The translations under genes were made by a program, and so were the position numbers. A stretch of 20,186 nucleotides of DNA from Actinomycetota bacterium (GTDB lineage: Bacteria; Actinomycetota; Actinomycetes; Nanopelagicales; Nanopelagicaceae), in contig CANCSL010000021.1 of NCBI GenBank assembly GCA_947380835.1, positions 1 to 20,186 on the forward strand. Reading direction: 5' to 3'. The notes beneath the pieces are model-generated. The model saw only the letters and a program-made list of their open reading frames with translations. It had not been told where the DNA came from and did not search any database. How positions within the stretch are numbered: position 1 is the stretch's first letter; every line of letters starts with the position of its first letter. Positions 1-7,860 of this stretch are shown here, piece after piece.

Positions 1-16
1 TGCTAAGAAGGCTTAA
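1..16 (+). CDS. rplQ: C-terminal end of a truncated gene, probably ribosomal protein L17
   Basis: Reading from base 2, four codons give Ala-Lys-Lys-Ala followed by a TAA stop at 14-16. Only this tail lies in the window, so the sequence alone cannot identify the protein. The call rests on context: rplQ directly precedes truA in many actinobacteria, and L17 proteins often end in a lysine- and alanine-rich tail. Any other gene ending in AKKA would look the same. Confidence 0.4.
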
Positions 17-42
17 GCGCCGCCTATAGTTCAAAAATTCTC

Positions 43-879
43 ATGACCGAACCCACTCTCAATCCCGAGAGTGGGTTTCGTCGTTTGCGGGTTGATCTGG
101 CATACGATGGAACCAACTACGCAGGCTGGGCTAAGCAACCAGATCAGCGAACGGTGCAAGAAGAAATTGAAAGCGCTATTTCACGCGTGGTGCGCAATAA
201 GTCCGAGACAATTGTCGCCGGACGCACCGACGCCGGAGTTCACGCTACTCATCAAATTATCCATGTTGATGTTCCCGATGCAGAGCTTGAAATCGAGAAT
301 TTCGCATATAGATTGAATCGAATTTTGGATCAAGATATTCGGATAAATCAAGTGGTAGAGGCTCCCGAGAATTTTCATGCTCGCTTCTCAGCCATTAAGC
401 GCCATTACATTTACAAAATACTGGATGGCGGCCGACAGTTGCCGCCTCTCAACCGATTTGATGTTGCACCTTGGTTCCGCGATCTAGATGTCGAGGCGCT
501 TAATTTGGCTAGCGCTCAAATGCTCGGGCAACGTGATTTTGCTGCGTTTTGCAAATTTCGTGAAGGCAGCACAACTATTCGTGATCTTCAAGAATTTCAT
601 TGGACTCGCGATGAAGATGGATATCTTCGCGCAAAGCTCAGCGCCGATGCGTTTTGTTATTCGATGGTACGCAACCTTGTTGGTGCTGCCGTATGCGTGG
701 GTGAAGGACGTTTTCCGCAAGAGTGGATGGAAGAGATGCTCGCCAACAAGACCAGGATTTCGGAAAGCTATGTATTCCCTTCAAAAGGTTTAACCCTCAC
801 TCAAGTGGACTACCCACCCGATGATCAATTGCTCGATCGCATTGCTATGACCTTAGGTCGCCGGGATTCGGACGAATAA
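43..879 (+). CDS. truA: tRNA pseudouridine(38-40) synthase TruA
   Basis: TruA converts uridines 38, 39 and 40 in the anticodon arm of many tRNAs to pseudouridine. The 278-residue product has the usual family length. The catalytic motif GRTDAGVHA lies at residues 60-68, with Asp63 as the expected nucleophile. The N-terminal strand with YDGTNYAGW (21-29) and the later FCKF and YSMVRN segments are also typical. The ATG at 43 leaves only 26 bases after the preceding stop, and no purine-rich ribosome-binding site is visible there. A TATAGT at 25-30 could be a -10 element giving a very short leader. The stop overlaps the next ATG by one base (TAATG), which suggests translational coupling to the ABC-F gene. 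The family call is secure. Confidence 0.96.
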   Translation: MTEPTLNPESGFRRLRVDLAYDGTNYAGWAKQPDQRTVQEEIESAISRVVRNKSETIVAGRTDAGVHATHQIIHVDVPDAELEIENFAYRLNRILDQDIRINQVVEAPENFHARFSAIKRHYIYKILDGGRQLPPLNRFDVAPWFRDLDVEALNLASAQMLGQRDFAAFCKFREGSTTIRDLQEFHWTRDEDGYLRAKLSADAFCYSMVRNLVGAAVCVGEGRFPQEWMEEMLANKTRISESYVFPSKGLTLTQVDYPPDDQLLDRIAMTLGRRDSDE

Positions 880-2480
880 TGGGCCACATTGATGTTAGCG
901 ATGTCGAATACTGGCTGCCGGACGGTCGCATTCTGCTTAGCGATATTAACTTTCGAGTTGGAGATGGCGCCAAAGTAGCCATTGTCGGCGCCAATGGCTC
1001 TGGCAAAACGACTCTCATCCGAATGATCTGTGGCGATCTAGAACCTCATGCTGGAAAAGTTTCTCTATCTGGCGGATTAGGGATCATGCGCCAATTCATC
1101 GGTCAAGTTCGTGACGAGAGCACTGTGAGAGATTTATTGGTCTCTGTCTCACCACCGAAGATTCGCGCCGCTGCCGAAAAACTTATTTCCGCAGAGAAGT
1201 TAATGAACGAACGTAATTCAGAAAAAGATCAGATGGCCTATGCCCAAGCAATTGCAGACTGGGGCGATGCTGGGGGATACGAAGCAGAAGTCATGTGGGA
1301 TGTCTGTTGCACTTCGGCGTTAGGTAAAACATTTGATGATGTATCTCATCGTTTAGTTACCACTTTGTCTGGTGGCGAACAGAAGAAGGTTGTCCTAGAA
1401 GCTTTATTGCGTGGCGATGATGAAGTCCTAGTGCTGGATGAACCGGATAACTATCTTGATGTTCCTTCCAAACGCTGGCTAGAAGAACAACTTGTGGCAA
1501 CCAAGAAGACAGTCTTCTTTGTCAGCCACGATCGTGAATTGCTTAATCGTGTCGCCGAAAAGATCGTCACCGTTGAACTTGGTGTCAATGGGAATACCGC
1601 GTGGGTCCATGGTGGAAAATTTGCGACCTGGCACGAAGAACGTAAAGCCCGGCAAGAAAGAATCGCCGAACTTCTATTGCGGTGGGAAGAAGAGCACGAG
1701 CGGTTAGTAAACCTCGTGAAAAAATTGCAGGTCCAAGCGGCCAATAGCCCAGATATGGCATCGCGCTACCGAGCGATGCAGACCAGGTTGCGCAGATTTG
1801 AAGAGGTGGGTCCACCGGAAGCGCCTCCGATTGAGCAGAATGTTCAAGTAGGTCTTACTGGTGGGCGCACTGGCGTTCGAGTGGTGACGTGTGAGGCACT
1901 TTCTTTGAGCGGGCTTACCGAAAACTTTGACCTCGAACTTTTTTATGGCGATCGGGTCGCAATCTTGGGTAAGAACGGCACCGGTAAATCCCACTTCCTG
2001 CGCCTGCTCTCGGGAGATGCCACGGTCGCACACACGGGCGCCTTTAAGTTGGGCGCTCGGGTCACCGCAGGGTTCTTTGCTCAGACCCATTCGCACCCGG
2101 AATTTATTGGCAAGACCTTGATCGAACTGCTCTGGAGCCAGCATTCGCTCCAACTAGGACCGGCGAAAAGCGTTCTGCGTCGATATGAGCTCAACCAGCA
2201 AGGTGAACAGCGCTTTGAATCGCTTTCTGGCGGTCAACAGGCTCGCTTTCAGATTCTGCTCCTGGAACTGGAAGGGGCGACCATGCTCCTTCTGGACGAA
2301 CCCACCGATAACCTGGATCTGGCCTCAGCCGAAGCGCTGGAACACGGGCTAGCTGGATTTCAGGGAACGGTCCTCTCCGTGACCCATGATCGCTGGTTTA
2401 CTCGTGGATTTGATCGCTATCTGATCTTTCCGGCTAATGGTCAGGTTTATGAGGCTCCCGAACCCGTTTGGGACTATTAG
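879..2480 (+). CDS. ABC-F family ATPase (two ABC domains, no membrane segments)
   Basis: This 533-residue protein has two ATP-binding cassettes on one chain and no membrane segment, the ABC-F architecture. ABC-F proteins act on ribosomes as translation factors or antibiotic-target protectors, and are not transporters. Domain 1 has Walker A GANGSGKT (37-44), signature LSGGEQKK (163-170), Walker B ending DEPDNYLD (187-194) and a switch histidine in SHDRE (216-220). Domain 2 has GKNGTGKS (364-371), LSGGQQAR (449-456), DEPTDNLD (473-480) and THDRW (502-506). Residues of about 250-335 form a charged, probably coiled-coil linker, where ABC-F proteins contact the peptidyl-transferase region. Walker B of domain 1 has Asp-Asn-Tyr where DEPTNHLD is usual, so it is a divergent member. 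I cannot assign it to a subfamily such as EttA or a resistance type. It starts inside the truA stop codon and ends just before a terminator. Confidence 0.9.
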   Translation: MGHIDVSDVEYWLPDGRILLSDINFRVGDGAKVAIVGANGSGKTTLIRMICGDLEPHAGKVSLSGGLGIMRQFIGQVRDESTVRDLLVSVSPPKIRAAAEKLISAEKLMNERNSEKDQMAYAQAIADWGDAGGYEAEVMWDVCCTSALGKTFDDVSHRLVTTLSGGEQKKVVLEALLRGDDEVLVLDEPDNYLDVPSKRWLEEQLVATKKTVFFVSHDRELLNRVAEKIVTVELGVNGNTAWVHGGKFATWHEERKARQERIAELLLRWEEEHERLVNLVKKLQVQAANSPDMASRYRAMQTRLRRFEEVGPPEAPPIEQNVQVGLTGGRTGVRVVTCEALSLSGLTENFDLELFYGDRVAILGKNGTGKSHFLRLLSGDATVAHTGAFKLGARVTAGFFAQTHSHPEFIGKTLIELLWSQHSLQLGPAKSVLRRYELNQQGEQRFESLSGGQQARFQILLLELEGATMLLLDEPTDNLDLASAEALEHGLAGFQGTVLSVTHDRWFTRGFDRYLIFPANGQVYEAPEPVWDY

Positions 2481-2488
2481 TCAGCTTT

Positions 2489-2518
2489 GGGTGGCCTGGC
2501 CTGCCTACCCTCTTTTTT
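2489..2518 (+). terminator. Probable intrinsic terminator after the ABC-F gene
   Basis: GGGTGGC at 2489-2495 can pair with GCCTACCC at 2503-2510, with one bulged T, around a seven-base loop. A run of six T follows at 2513-2518. It begins nine bases after the stop of the ABC-F gene, the expected place. The bulge makes it less certain than the other two terminators in the window. Confidence 0.55.
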
Positions 2519-2546
2519 GACCCATGTGTGTTATTACGGGTAACCT
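2517..2546 (+). promoter_or_regulatory. Candidate vegetative promoter for rplM-rpsI
   Basis: TTGACC at 2517-2522 and TAACCT at 2541-2546 are 18 bases apart and fit the actinobacterial housekeeping pattern TTGAC-N17/18-TAnnnT. The same -35 sequence occurs before groES. Transcription would start near 2553 and give an untranslated leader of about 100 bases. The -35 element overlaps the T-tract of the preceding terminator, which is compact but possible. It is predicted from sequence only. Confidence 0.4.
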
Positions 2547-2617
2547 TGCCCTTCTGCTAAGCGCTCACTAAGGCGTTTTTTAGCTGGTAGGCCCAAGACA
2601 GAACCGAATTATGAAGT

Positions 2618-2637
2618 TAGTTAATCGTTATTAACTA
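2618..2637 (+). promoter_or_regulatory. Perfect 8-bp inverted repeat next to the rplM ribosome-binding site
   Basis: TAGTTAAT at 2618-2625 and ATTAACTA at 2630-2637 are perfect reverse complements around the tetraloop CGTT. The last base of the hairpin is the first A of the AGGA at 2637-2640. As RNA it would sit directly against the Shine-Dalgarno region and could affect rplM translation. Alternatively the DNA palindrome could be a protein-binding site. Confidence 0.4.
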
Positions 2638-2652
2638 GGAATGAGAGATCTC

Positions 2653-3108
2653 GTGCGCACTTTTTCACCAAAAGCCGGTGACGTGAGTCGTAAATGGCAT
2701 GTCATCGACGCCGAAGGAGTTGTACTCGGTCGTCTTGCTACCCATGCAGCTGTTCTGTTGCGCGGAAAGCACAAGCCAACCTTTGCTCCCCATATCGACA
2801 TGGGCGACTTCGTTGTCATCATCAACGCTGAGAAGGTTGTTCTTACTGGTCAAAAAGCCGGTCAGAAGTTTGCTCACCACCACTCAGGTTTCCCAGGCGG
2901 TATGACTTCTATCGTTTACTCCGATCTTCTTAACCAAGATCCAACTCGCATTGTTGAGAAGGCAATCCTCGGAATGCTTCCTAAGAACAAACTCGGTCGC
3001 GTTGTCGGAACCAAGTTGAAGGTCTATGCCGGCCCAACACATCCACACGCAGCCCAGAACCCAACACCTTTTGTATTCAACCAAGTTTCTCAAATCGTAA
3101 CGAAGTAA
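2653..3108 (+). CDS. rplM: 50S ribosomal protein L13
   Basis: L13 is an early-assembling protein of the large ribosomal subunit. Starting at GTG 2653 the product has 151 residues and begins with Arg-Thr-Phe-Ser-Pro-Lys-Ala-Gly-Asp, which matches the start of actinobacterial L13 proteins (Streptomyces MRTYSPKPGD). The core contains WHVIDAEGVVLGRLAT, LLRGKHKPTFAPH, HHSGFPGG and ILGMLPKNKLGR, all typical of the family. An in-frame ATG at 2641 would add four residues, but the AGGA at 2637-2640 touches that ATG, leaving no room for initiation. The GTG start is therefore preferred, with AGGA or GAGAG (2643-2647) as the ribosome-binding site. rpsI follows after 12 bases, and the two proteins are almost always co-transcribed. 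Confidence 0.97.
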   Translation: MRTFSPKAGDVSRKWHVIDAEGVVLGRLATHAAVLLRGKHKPTFAPHIDMGDFVVIINAEKVVLTGQKAGQKFAHHHSGFPGGMTSIVYSDLLNQDPTRIVEKAILGMLPKNKLGRVVGTKLKVYAGPTHPHAAQNPTPFVFNQVSQIVTK

Positions 3109-3120
3109 ATAGGAGCATAG

Positions 3121-3609
3121 ATGTCTGACTTTGATACCACCGTCGATCTCGATGAGAACGAGGTTCCTACTTCGTACAGCACCAGCACACCTGCTGCTGC
3201 AACAAACCGTCCAGCAATCACCGCACCTGGTGGCGGCACTGGTCGTCGTAAGGAAGCTGTAGCTCGCGTTCGCTTAATCCCAGGTTCAGGACAATGGACC
3301 GTCAACGGAAAGCCACTTGCTGTTTACTTCCCAAATAAAGTTCACCAACAACTCGTCTCCGAACCATTCCGCACCGTGGGTGCTGAAGGTGCTTATGATG
3401 TTATTGCTCGCATCAACGGTGGCGGAACCTCCGGTCAAGCTGGTGCACTTCGTCTTGGTGTTGCACGTGCTTTGAACGAAATTGATACCGACGCTAACCG
3501 TCCTGCTTTGAAGAAAGCCGGATTCCTTAGCCGCGATGCTCGCGTTATCGAGCGTAAGAAGTACGGTCTGAAGAAGGCTCGTAAGCGTTCGCAATACAGC
3601 AAGCGTTAA
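3121..3609 (+). CDS. rpsI: 30S ribosomal protein S9
   Basis: S9 belongs to the small-subunit head, and its basic C-terminal tail reaches the P-site tRNA. The 162-residue product has a non-conserved acidic and Ser/Thr/Ala-rich extension of about 40 residues, as in actinobacterial S9. The core then starts at GRRKEAVARVRL (41-52) and includes GGGTSGQAGALRLGVARAL (100-118). The tail ends KKARKRSQYSKR; the terminal Lys-Arg is the conserved P-site contact. AGGAG at 3111-3115 lies five bases before the ATG, a good ribosome-binding site. Codon use appears biased towards C-ending codons, as expected for a highly expressed gene. No terminator is visible in the 38 bases before glmM, so read-through is possible. 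Confidence 0.97.
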   Translation: MSDFDTTVDLDENEVPTSYSTSTPAAATNRPAITAPGGGTGRRKEAVARVRLIPGSGQWTVNGKPLAVYFPNKVHQQLVSEPFRTVGAEGAYDVIARINGGGTSGQAGALRLGVARALNEIDTDANRPALKKAGFLSRDARVIERKKYGLKKARKRSQYSKR

Positions 3610-3647
3610 TTCTTCTTATTTCTATCTCAAGGTCACGGTAGGTATCG

Positions 3648-4979
3648 ATGGCTCTCTTTGGCACTGATGGTGTTCGAGGGCTTGCTAATCGCGATCTCAC
3701 TGCAGAACTTGCTCTTGATTTAGCCGTTGCTGCTGCCCATATTTTGGGTGAAGCAGGCGCATTTAGTGGTCACCGAGCAAAGGCAATTGTTGGCCAAGAC
3801 TCACGCGCATCCGGAGATTTTCTAGAAGCTGCTGTTATTGCTGGCCTCGCTAGCGCCGGTGTTGATGTATATCGCGTGGGCGTTCTACCCACACCTGCAA
3901 TTGCTCATCTCGTAGCCGAAACTGGTGCCGATCTTGGCGTCATGATTAGCGCCTCTCATAACCCCATGCCTGACAATGGAATTAAGTTTTTCTCAAAAGG
4001 CGGCGGCAAGCTTGATGATGCGCTAGAAGCAGCCATTGAGGCTAGATTAAAAGAGCCATGGGAACGCCCAACCGGCGAATATGTCGGCAGAGTCGTTCTC
4101 GATGAAAGTGCCGCCGAACGTTATCTCTTCCATCTACTTTCCTCATTATCAATTTCGCTTCAAGGACTTAAAGTTGTTGTGGACTGTGCCAATGGAGCTT
4201 CATCAGATGTTGCACCTGAAGCATATGTACGCGCTGGCGCCGAAGTTATTGCTATCTCTAATACGCCAACCGGTTGGAATATCAACGATAACTGCGGTTC
4301 TACCCACCTTGAAAACTTAATTGCCAAAGTAATAGAAGTTGGCGCTGATATTGGAATCGCTCACGATGGAGATGCCGATCGTTGCTTGGCAATCGATGCC
4401 CAAGGCAATGTCATTGACGGCGATTTCATTATGGCAATCTTGGCTGCGCATTGGCAGGTCCCAACCGTCGTCGGTACAGTCATGAGCAATCTAGGTTTTA
4501 TCAAGGCGATGCAAAGTAGTGGCATTAATGTTGAAACCACTTCCGTGGGAGATCGCTACGTTCTAGAAAAGATGTTGGCAGATGATCATCACTTAGGTGG
4601 CGAACAATCCGGTCACATCATTATGCGCAAGTTTGCCAATACCGGCGACGGCATCTTGACTGCGTTGCAACTGATGCAAGCAATGGTTGCCTCCAAGCAA
4701 TCGCTTTCTGATCTTTCTAAAGTCATGCGGCGCTATCCGCAGGTATTAATCAACGTTAAGAATGTCAACAAGTCTGCCTTGGAAACCTCCGAGACGATCA
4801 AAAGCCACATTGTTTCCATGGAAGCAGAACTTGCCGAAACTGGTCGCATATTGGTCCGAGCATCTGGGACCGAAAGTCTGGTTCGGGTCATGGTCGAGGC
4901 CGAAAGTGAAGCGCAAGCCGAGCAAATCGCTCATAAATTGGCCGAAATAGTAAGATCAGAACTCGAGATAACTAAATAG
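3648..4979 (+). CDS. glmM: Phosphoglucosamine mutase GlmM
   Basis: GlmM interconverts glucosamine-6-phosphate and glucosamine-1-phosphate in the cytoplasm, the second step from fructose-6-phosphate towards UDP-GlcNAc and peptidoglycan. The 443-residue length is normal. The start MALFGTDGVRG is characteristic. The active-site loop SASHNP (101-106) carries the phosphorylated Ser103. The metal loop DGDADR is at 240-245, the sugar-binding loop GEQSGH at 318-323 and the phosphate-binding RASGTES at 404-410, so all four active-site elements are present. The start is supported by a weak GGTAGG at 3637-3642. glmS, the preceding enzyme of the pathway, follows after 34 bases. In actinobacteria rplM-rpsI-glmM is a conserved string. 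Confidence 0.97.
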   Translation: MALFGTDGVRGLANRDLTAELALDLAVAAAHILGEAGAFSGHRAKAIVGQDSRASGDFLEAAVIAGLASAGVDVYRVGVLPTPAIAHLVAETGADLGVMISASHNPMPDNGIKFFSKGGGKLDDALEAAIEARLKEPWERPTGEYVGRVVLDESAAERYLFHLLSSLSISLQGLKVVVDCANGASSDVAPEAYVRAGAEVIAISNTPTGWNINDNCGSTHLENLIAKVIEVGADIGIAHDGDADRCLAIDAQGNVIDGDFIMAILAAHWQVPTVVGTVMSNLGFIKAMQSSGINVETTSVGDRYVLEKMLADDHHLGGEQSGHIIMRKFANTGDGILTALQLMQAMVASKQSLSDLSKVMRRYPQVLINVKNVNKSALETSETIKSHIVSMEAELAETGRILVRASGTESLVRVMVEAESEAQAEQIAHKLAEIVRSELEITK

Positions 4980-5013
4980 TCCCCACCAGTGAGAACTAGA
5001 GGAGCCCTAATTT

Positions 5014-6834
5014 ATGTGCGGCATCGTTGGATACACCGGCAAGAATTCCGCACTCGCTCCAGTTTTAGAGGGGTTACGTCGTCTTGAATATCGTGGATAT
5101 GACTCAGCTGGCATTGCTCTAACCGTCGCGGTTGGCGAAAAGCTTTGGGTTGAAAAGCGCGCAGGCAAATTAGGAAATCTTGAAGAAACCCTTGAAGGCG
5201 GCACTCCCAGTTCACATAGCGGCATCGGACACACCAGATGGGCAACTCACGGCGGACCCACTGACACCAACGCCCATCCGCATCTTGATAACGAAGGAAA
5301 GCTGGCGTTAATCCACAACGGGATTATTGAGAATTATGTCGAGCTTCGCGCCGAACTTGAGCGTCGCGGCCACGTCTTTAAATCTGAAACCGATACTGAA
5401 TCAGTAGTGCATTTGCTCTCCGATGCCCGAAAAGCTCATCACGGAGATTTGGCTGCTGCTATGCGTGAAGTCTGTGCCGAACTTCGAGGCTCGTTCACTC
5501 TCTTGGCTATTCACTCTGATCAACCAGATCGAATCGTAGGAGCCCGTCGCAATTCACCACTAGTGGTCGGCGTCGGCGATGGCGAAAATTTTCTAGCATC
5601 AGATGTCGCTGCATTTATCGCACACACCAAGCGCGCTCTCGAGCTTGGCCAAGATGAAGTTGTCGATATCAGCCCATCCGAAATTATCATCACGGATTTA
5701 CACGGAAATGTTCTGCCCCATCATGAGTATGAAATCTCTTGGGATGCCAGCGCTGCCGAGCGCGGCGGGTATGCCCACTTCATGCTCAAGGAAATTTACG
5801 AACAACCAAAGGCGATTCTCGACACTTTAATCGGGCGGCTCCACGGACTCGGCGCGGAAATTAGCCAAAATATTGATTTTGGCAAGATCGACAAGGTAGT
5901 AATTATCGCCTGCGGCACCGCCTTCCATGCCGGTCTCGTTGGCAAGTATGCAATCGAGCAATGGGGTGGCATTTCTGTAGAAGTCGAATACGCCTCCGAA
6001 TATCGCTATCGCGAACCGCGCGTCGATAACCACACGCTCGTTATCCCCATCTCTCAATCCGGTGAAACCATGGATACCTTGATGGCCATGCGCTACGCCA
6101 AAGAGCACGGCGCTCAAGTATTTTCAGTCTGCAACACCAACGGTTCGACTATTCCGCGCGAGTCCGACGCCGTTCTCTATACCCATGCCGGGCCAGAGAT
6201 CGCTGTTGCTTCAACCAAGGCGTTTGCTACCCAACTTATTGCCATGTATCTCATCGGTCTCCATCTTGGGCAGATCCGCGGAACGATCACGTCAGAATTT
6301 ATTGCTGAGATGGCCGAGCATCTGGAGGCCCTTCCTGCAAAAGTCGAGCAAGTCCTTGAAACCGTAGAACCACTTCGCGAATTAACCCGCCAATTCAAAG
6401 ATGCCAGCTCGATGCTGTTCTTGGGAAGGCACGTTGGTTATCCAACTGCCTTAGAAGGTGCCCTGAAATTAAAAGAGCTGGCATATATGCACGCTGAAGG
6501 ATTTCCTGGTGGCGAGCTCAAGCACGGTCCCATTGCATTAATTGATCAAGGCACCCCCGTTGTTGCCATGATTCCTGCTGAAGGTTCTTTACTTGCCGAG
6601 AAGATGGCCAGCAATGTGCAGGAGGTGAAGGCTCGTGGCGCAGTGGTAATTGCCATAAGTGATTGGCACGTACCTGCGGCTAGCCATATGGTGCGTATCC
6701 CAAGCACGCATCCTTTCCTTCAGCCCGTCTTATCCGTTGTTCCACTGCAAGTAATTGCCTACGAAATGGCAATCGCTCGAGGTAACGATGTGGACCAACC
6801 CAGAAACTTAGCTAAATCCGTAACAGTGGAATGA
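5014..6834 (+). CDS. glmS: Glutamine--fructose-6-phosphate aminotransferase (isomerizing) GlmS
   Basis: GlmS makes glucosamine-6-phosphate from fructose-6-phosphate and glutamine, the committed step of amino-sugar synthesis. It has 606 residues (E. coli 609). After removal of Met1 the catalytic cysteine is N-terminal (CGIVGYTG). The glutaminase domain has HTRWATHG (73-80), the oxyanion residues Asn102-Gly103 and Asp127. Two SIS sugar-isomerase domains follow, with CGTAFHA (300-306), SQSGET (347-352), STKAF (400-404) and the LKHGP motif. The tail NLAKSVTVE is the usual ending. AGAGGAG at 4998-5004 is a strong ribosome-binding site nine bases before the ATG. The 34-base gap upstream is too short for a glmS ribozyme, which is a Firmicutes element. 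The PAP2 gene starts one base after the stop. Confidence 0.98.
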   Translation: MCGIVGYTGKNSALAPVLEGLRRLEYRGYDSAGIALTVAVGEKLWVEKRAGKLGNLEETLEGGTPSSHSGIGHTRWATHGGPTDTNAHPHLDNEGKLALIHNGIIENYVELRAELERRGHVFKSETDTESVVHLLSDARKAHHGDLAAAMREVCAELRGSFTLLAIHSDQPDRIVGARRNSPLVVGVGDGENFLASDVAAFIAHTKRALELGQDEVVDISPSEIIITDLHGNVLPHHEYEISWDASAAERGGYAHFMLKEIYEQPKAILDTLIGRLHGLGAEISQNIDFGKIDKVVIIACGTAFHAGLVGKYAIEQWGGISVEVEYASEYRYREPRVDNHTLVIPISQSGETMDTLMAMRYAKEHGAQVFSVCNTNGSTIPRESDAVLYTHAGPEIAVASTKAFATQLIAMYLIGLHLGQIRGTITSEFIAEMAEHLEALPAKVEQVLETVEPLRELTRQFKDASSMLFLGRHVGYPTALEGALKLKELAYMHAEGFPGGELKHGPIALIDQGTPVVAMIPAEGSLLAEKMASNVQEVKARGAVVIAISDWHVPAASHMVRIPSTHPFLQPVLSVVPLQVIAYEMAIARGNDVDQPRNLAKSVTVE

Positions 6835-6835
6835 C

Positions 6836-7507
6836 ATGTCTGAATTAGCGGTAAGCCAGCGAAGAAGTGAGATGCGCAGCGCTTTGCGCTGGTCGGCTCT
6901 CTTCTTTCTGGGTTTTCTGGTTGTCACGCAACAAGTTTTGAGCAGGGGTTATCTTTATAGACTCGACCACACAATAAAGGGGCTACGTCATCACACTTTT
7001 AAAGGCATGTCGAGCCACACTCTTCTGGCTGTCGATGATCTAGGTTTACGTTGGTTTACCGCGACAGTTTTATTGGTTGCAGCCGCCTTTATCGGATGGC
7101 GGTTTCGTTCTTTCCGTCCTTTTAACCTCTCACTCTTGTCTTTGGTATTTCTCAATGGAGTTGTTGGCGTTTGCAAATTGGTCATTGGGCGAACCAAGCC
7201 GCGTTTGCATATCGACCAATTGCACAGCGGTGGACTTTCCTTTCCAAGTGGGCATGCGTCAAACGCGCTCTTGTCGTGGGGATTGTTGGCCTACCTTATT
7301 TATCGTTACACCCAACGTGAACCATTTCACGGTATTCGTTTAATGTGGTTGGCCCTGCTCATCACTTTTTCAGTTTGTATCGTTTCGCTTATTCGTGACA
7401 CTCATTGGTTCTCGGACCTTCTCGGGGGAGCATTCTTAGGCGCCTCTCTCTTAGTGCTCATCATTGCCATCGATAGATCAATTCCTTCCAAGAAACAACC
7501 CTCGTGA
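6836..7507 (+). CDS. PAP2-family membrane phosphatase with atypical motifs
   Basis: This 223-residue protein appears to have about six membrane segments (roughly 17-35, 72-90, 97-113, 143-157, 168-185, 195-212). It matches the PAP2 superfamily, whose membrane members dephosphorylate lipid phosphates such as phosphatidic acid or undecaprenyl diphosphate. Motif 1 is K-x6-KP (114-122), with Lys121 where Arg is normal. Motif 2, PSGH (137-140), is intact. Motif 3 reads SLIRDTHWFSD (184-194): the nucleophile His190 and Asp194 are in place, but the usual Arg six residues before the histidine is Ser184, with Arg187 nearby. It lies between glmS and acpS, one base after the glmS stop and overlapping acpS. 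That context suggests an envelope-lipid role such as undecaprenyl diphosphate recycling, which is inference. The substrate is unknown. Confidence 0.78.
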   Translation: MSELAVSQRRSEMRSALRWSALFFLGFLVVTQQVLSRGYLYRLDHTIKGLRHHTFKGMSSHTLLAVDDLGLRWFTATVLLVAAAFIGWRFRSFRPFNLSLLSLVFLNGVVGVCKLVIGRTKPRLHIDQLHSGGLSFPSGHASNALLSWGLLAYLIYRYTQREPFHGIRLMWLALLITFSVCIVSLIRDTHWFSDLLGGAFLGASLLVLIIAIDRSIPSKKQPS

Positions 7508-7860
7508 TGGCAGCGATCACCGGCATCGGGATCGATGTAGTCGACATCCAGAGATTTCAAGAGTCGTTGGATCGAACCCTTGCCTTGCGCAATCGCCTCT
7601 TCACCCCGAACGAGTCTCACCTAAAAATTTCTTCGCTGGCAGCACGCTTTGCAGCCAAAGAAGCTTTGGCCAAAGCCCTCAATGCCAAGACCGCTACATT
7701 TAATTGGCAAGAAGTAGAAATTATTAACGAAGCGAGCGGCAAACCCCTTTTCGTATTTAGTGGCGCTCTCGGTGAACGTCTCCAAGAGAACATCGTTCAT
7801 CTTTCACTTTCTCACGATGCCGGTATCGCATCTGCCATGGTGATTGTCGAGGCCAAATAA
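7507..7860 (+). CDS. acpS: Holo-[acyl-carrier-protein] synthase AcpS
   Basis: AcpS transfers 4'-phosphopantetheine from coenzyme A to a serine of acyl carrier protein, activating it for fatty-acid synthesis. The 117-residue length is normal. The N-terminal strand GIGIDVVDI has the magnesium ligand Asp10, and the helix RFAAKEALAKAL (47-58) holds the second ligand Glu52 with Lys51. The end LSLSHDAGIASAMVIVE is the usual C-terminal core. The ATG at 7507 shares its A with the TGA of the PAP2 gene (TGATG); a GTG at 7504 would add one residue. In other actinobacteria acpS often lies near glmS and alr, frequently with the NAD(P)HX epimerase gene nnrE. nnrE is absent here. Confidence 0.94.
   Translation: MAAITGIGIDVVDIQRFQESLDRTLALRNRLFTPNESHLKISSLAARFAAKEALAKALNAKTATFNWQEVEIINEASGKPLFVFSGALGERLQENIVHLSLSHDAGIASAMVIVEAK

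Noticed and set aside
1704..2153. Open frame of 149 codons on the minus strand inside the ABC-F gene
   Set aside because: It is antisense to coding sequence with clear ABC motifs and shows no family features of its own.
2557..2581. Possible terminator before rplM (CGC...GCG followed by a T run)
   Set aside because: Only about three base pairs can form, and it lies between the candidate promoter and rplM.
4980..5013. glmS ribozyme or riboswitch upstream of glmS
   Set aside because: The gap is only 34 bases and contains just a ribosome-binding site; the glmS ribozyme needs far more sequence.
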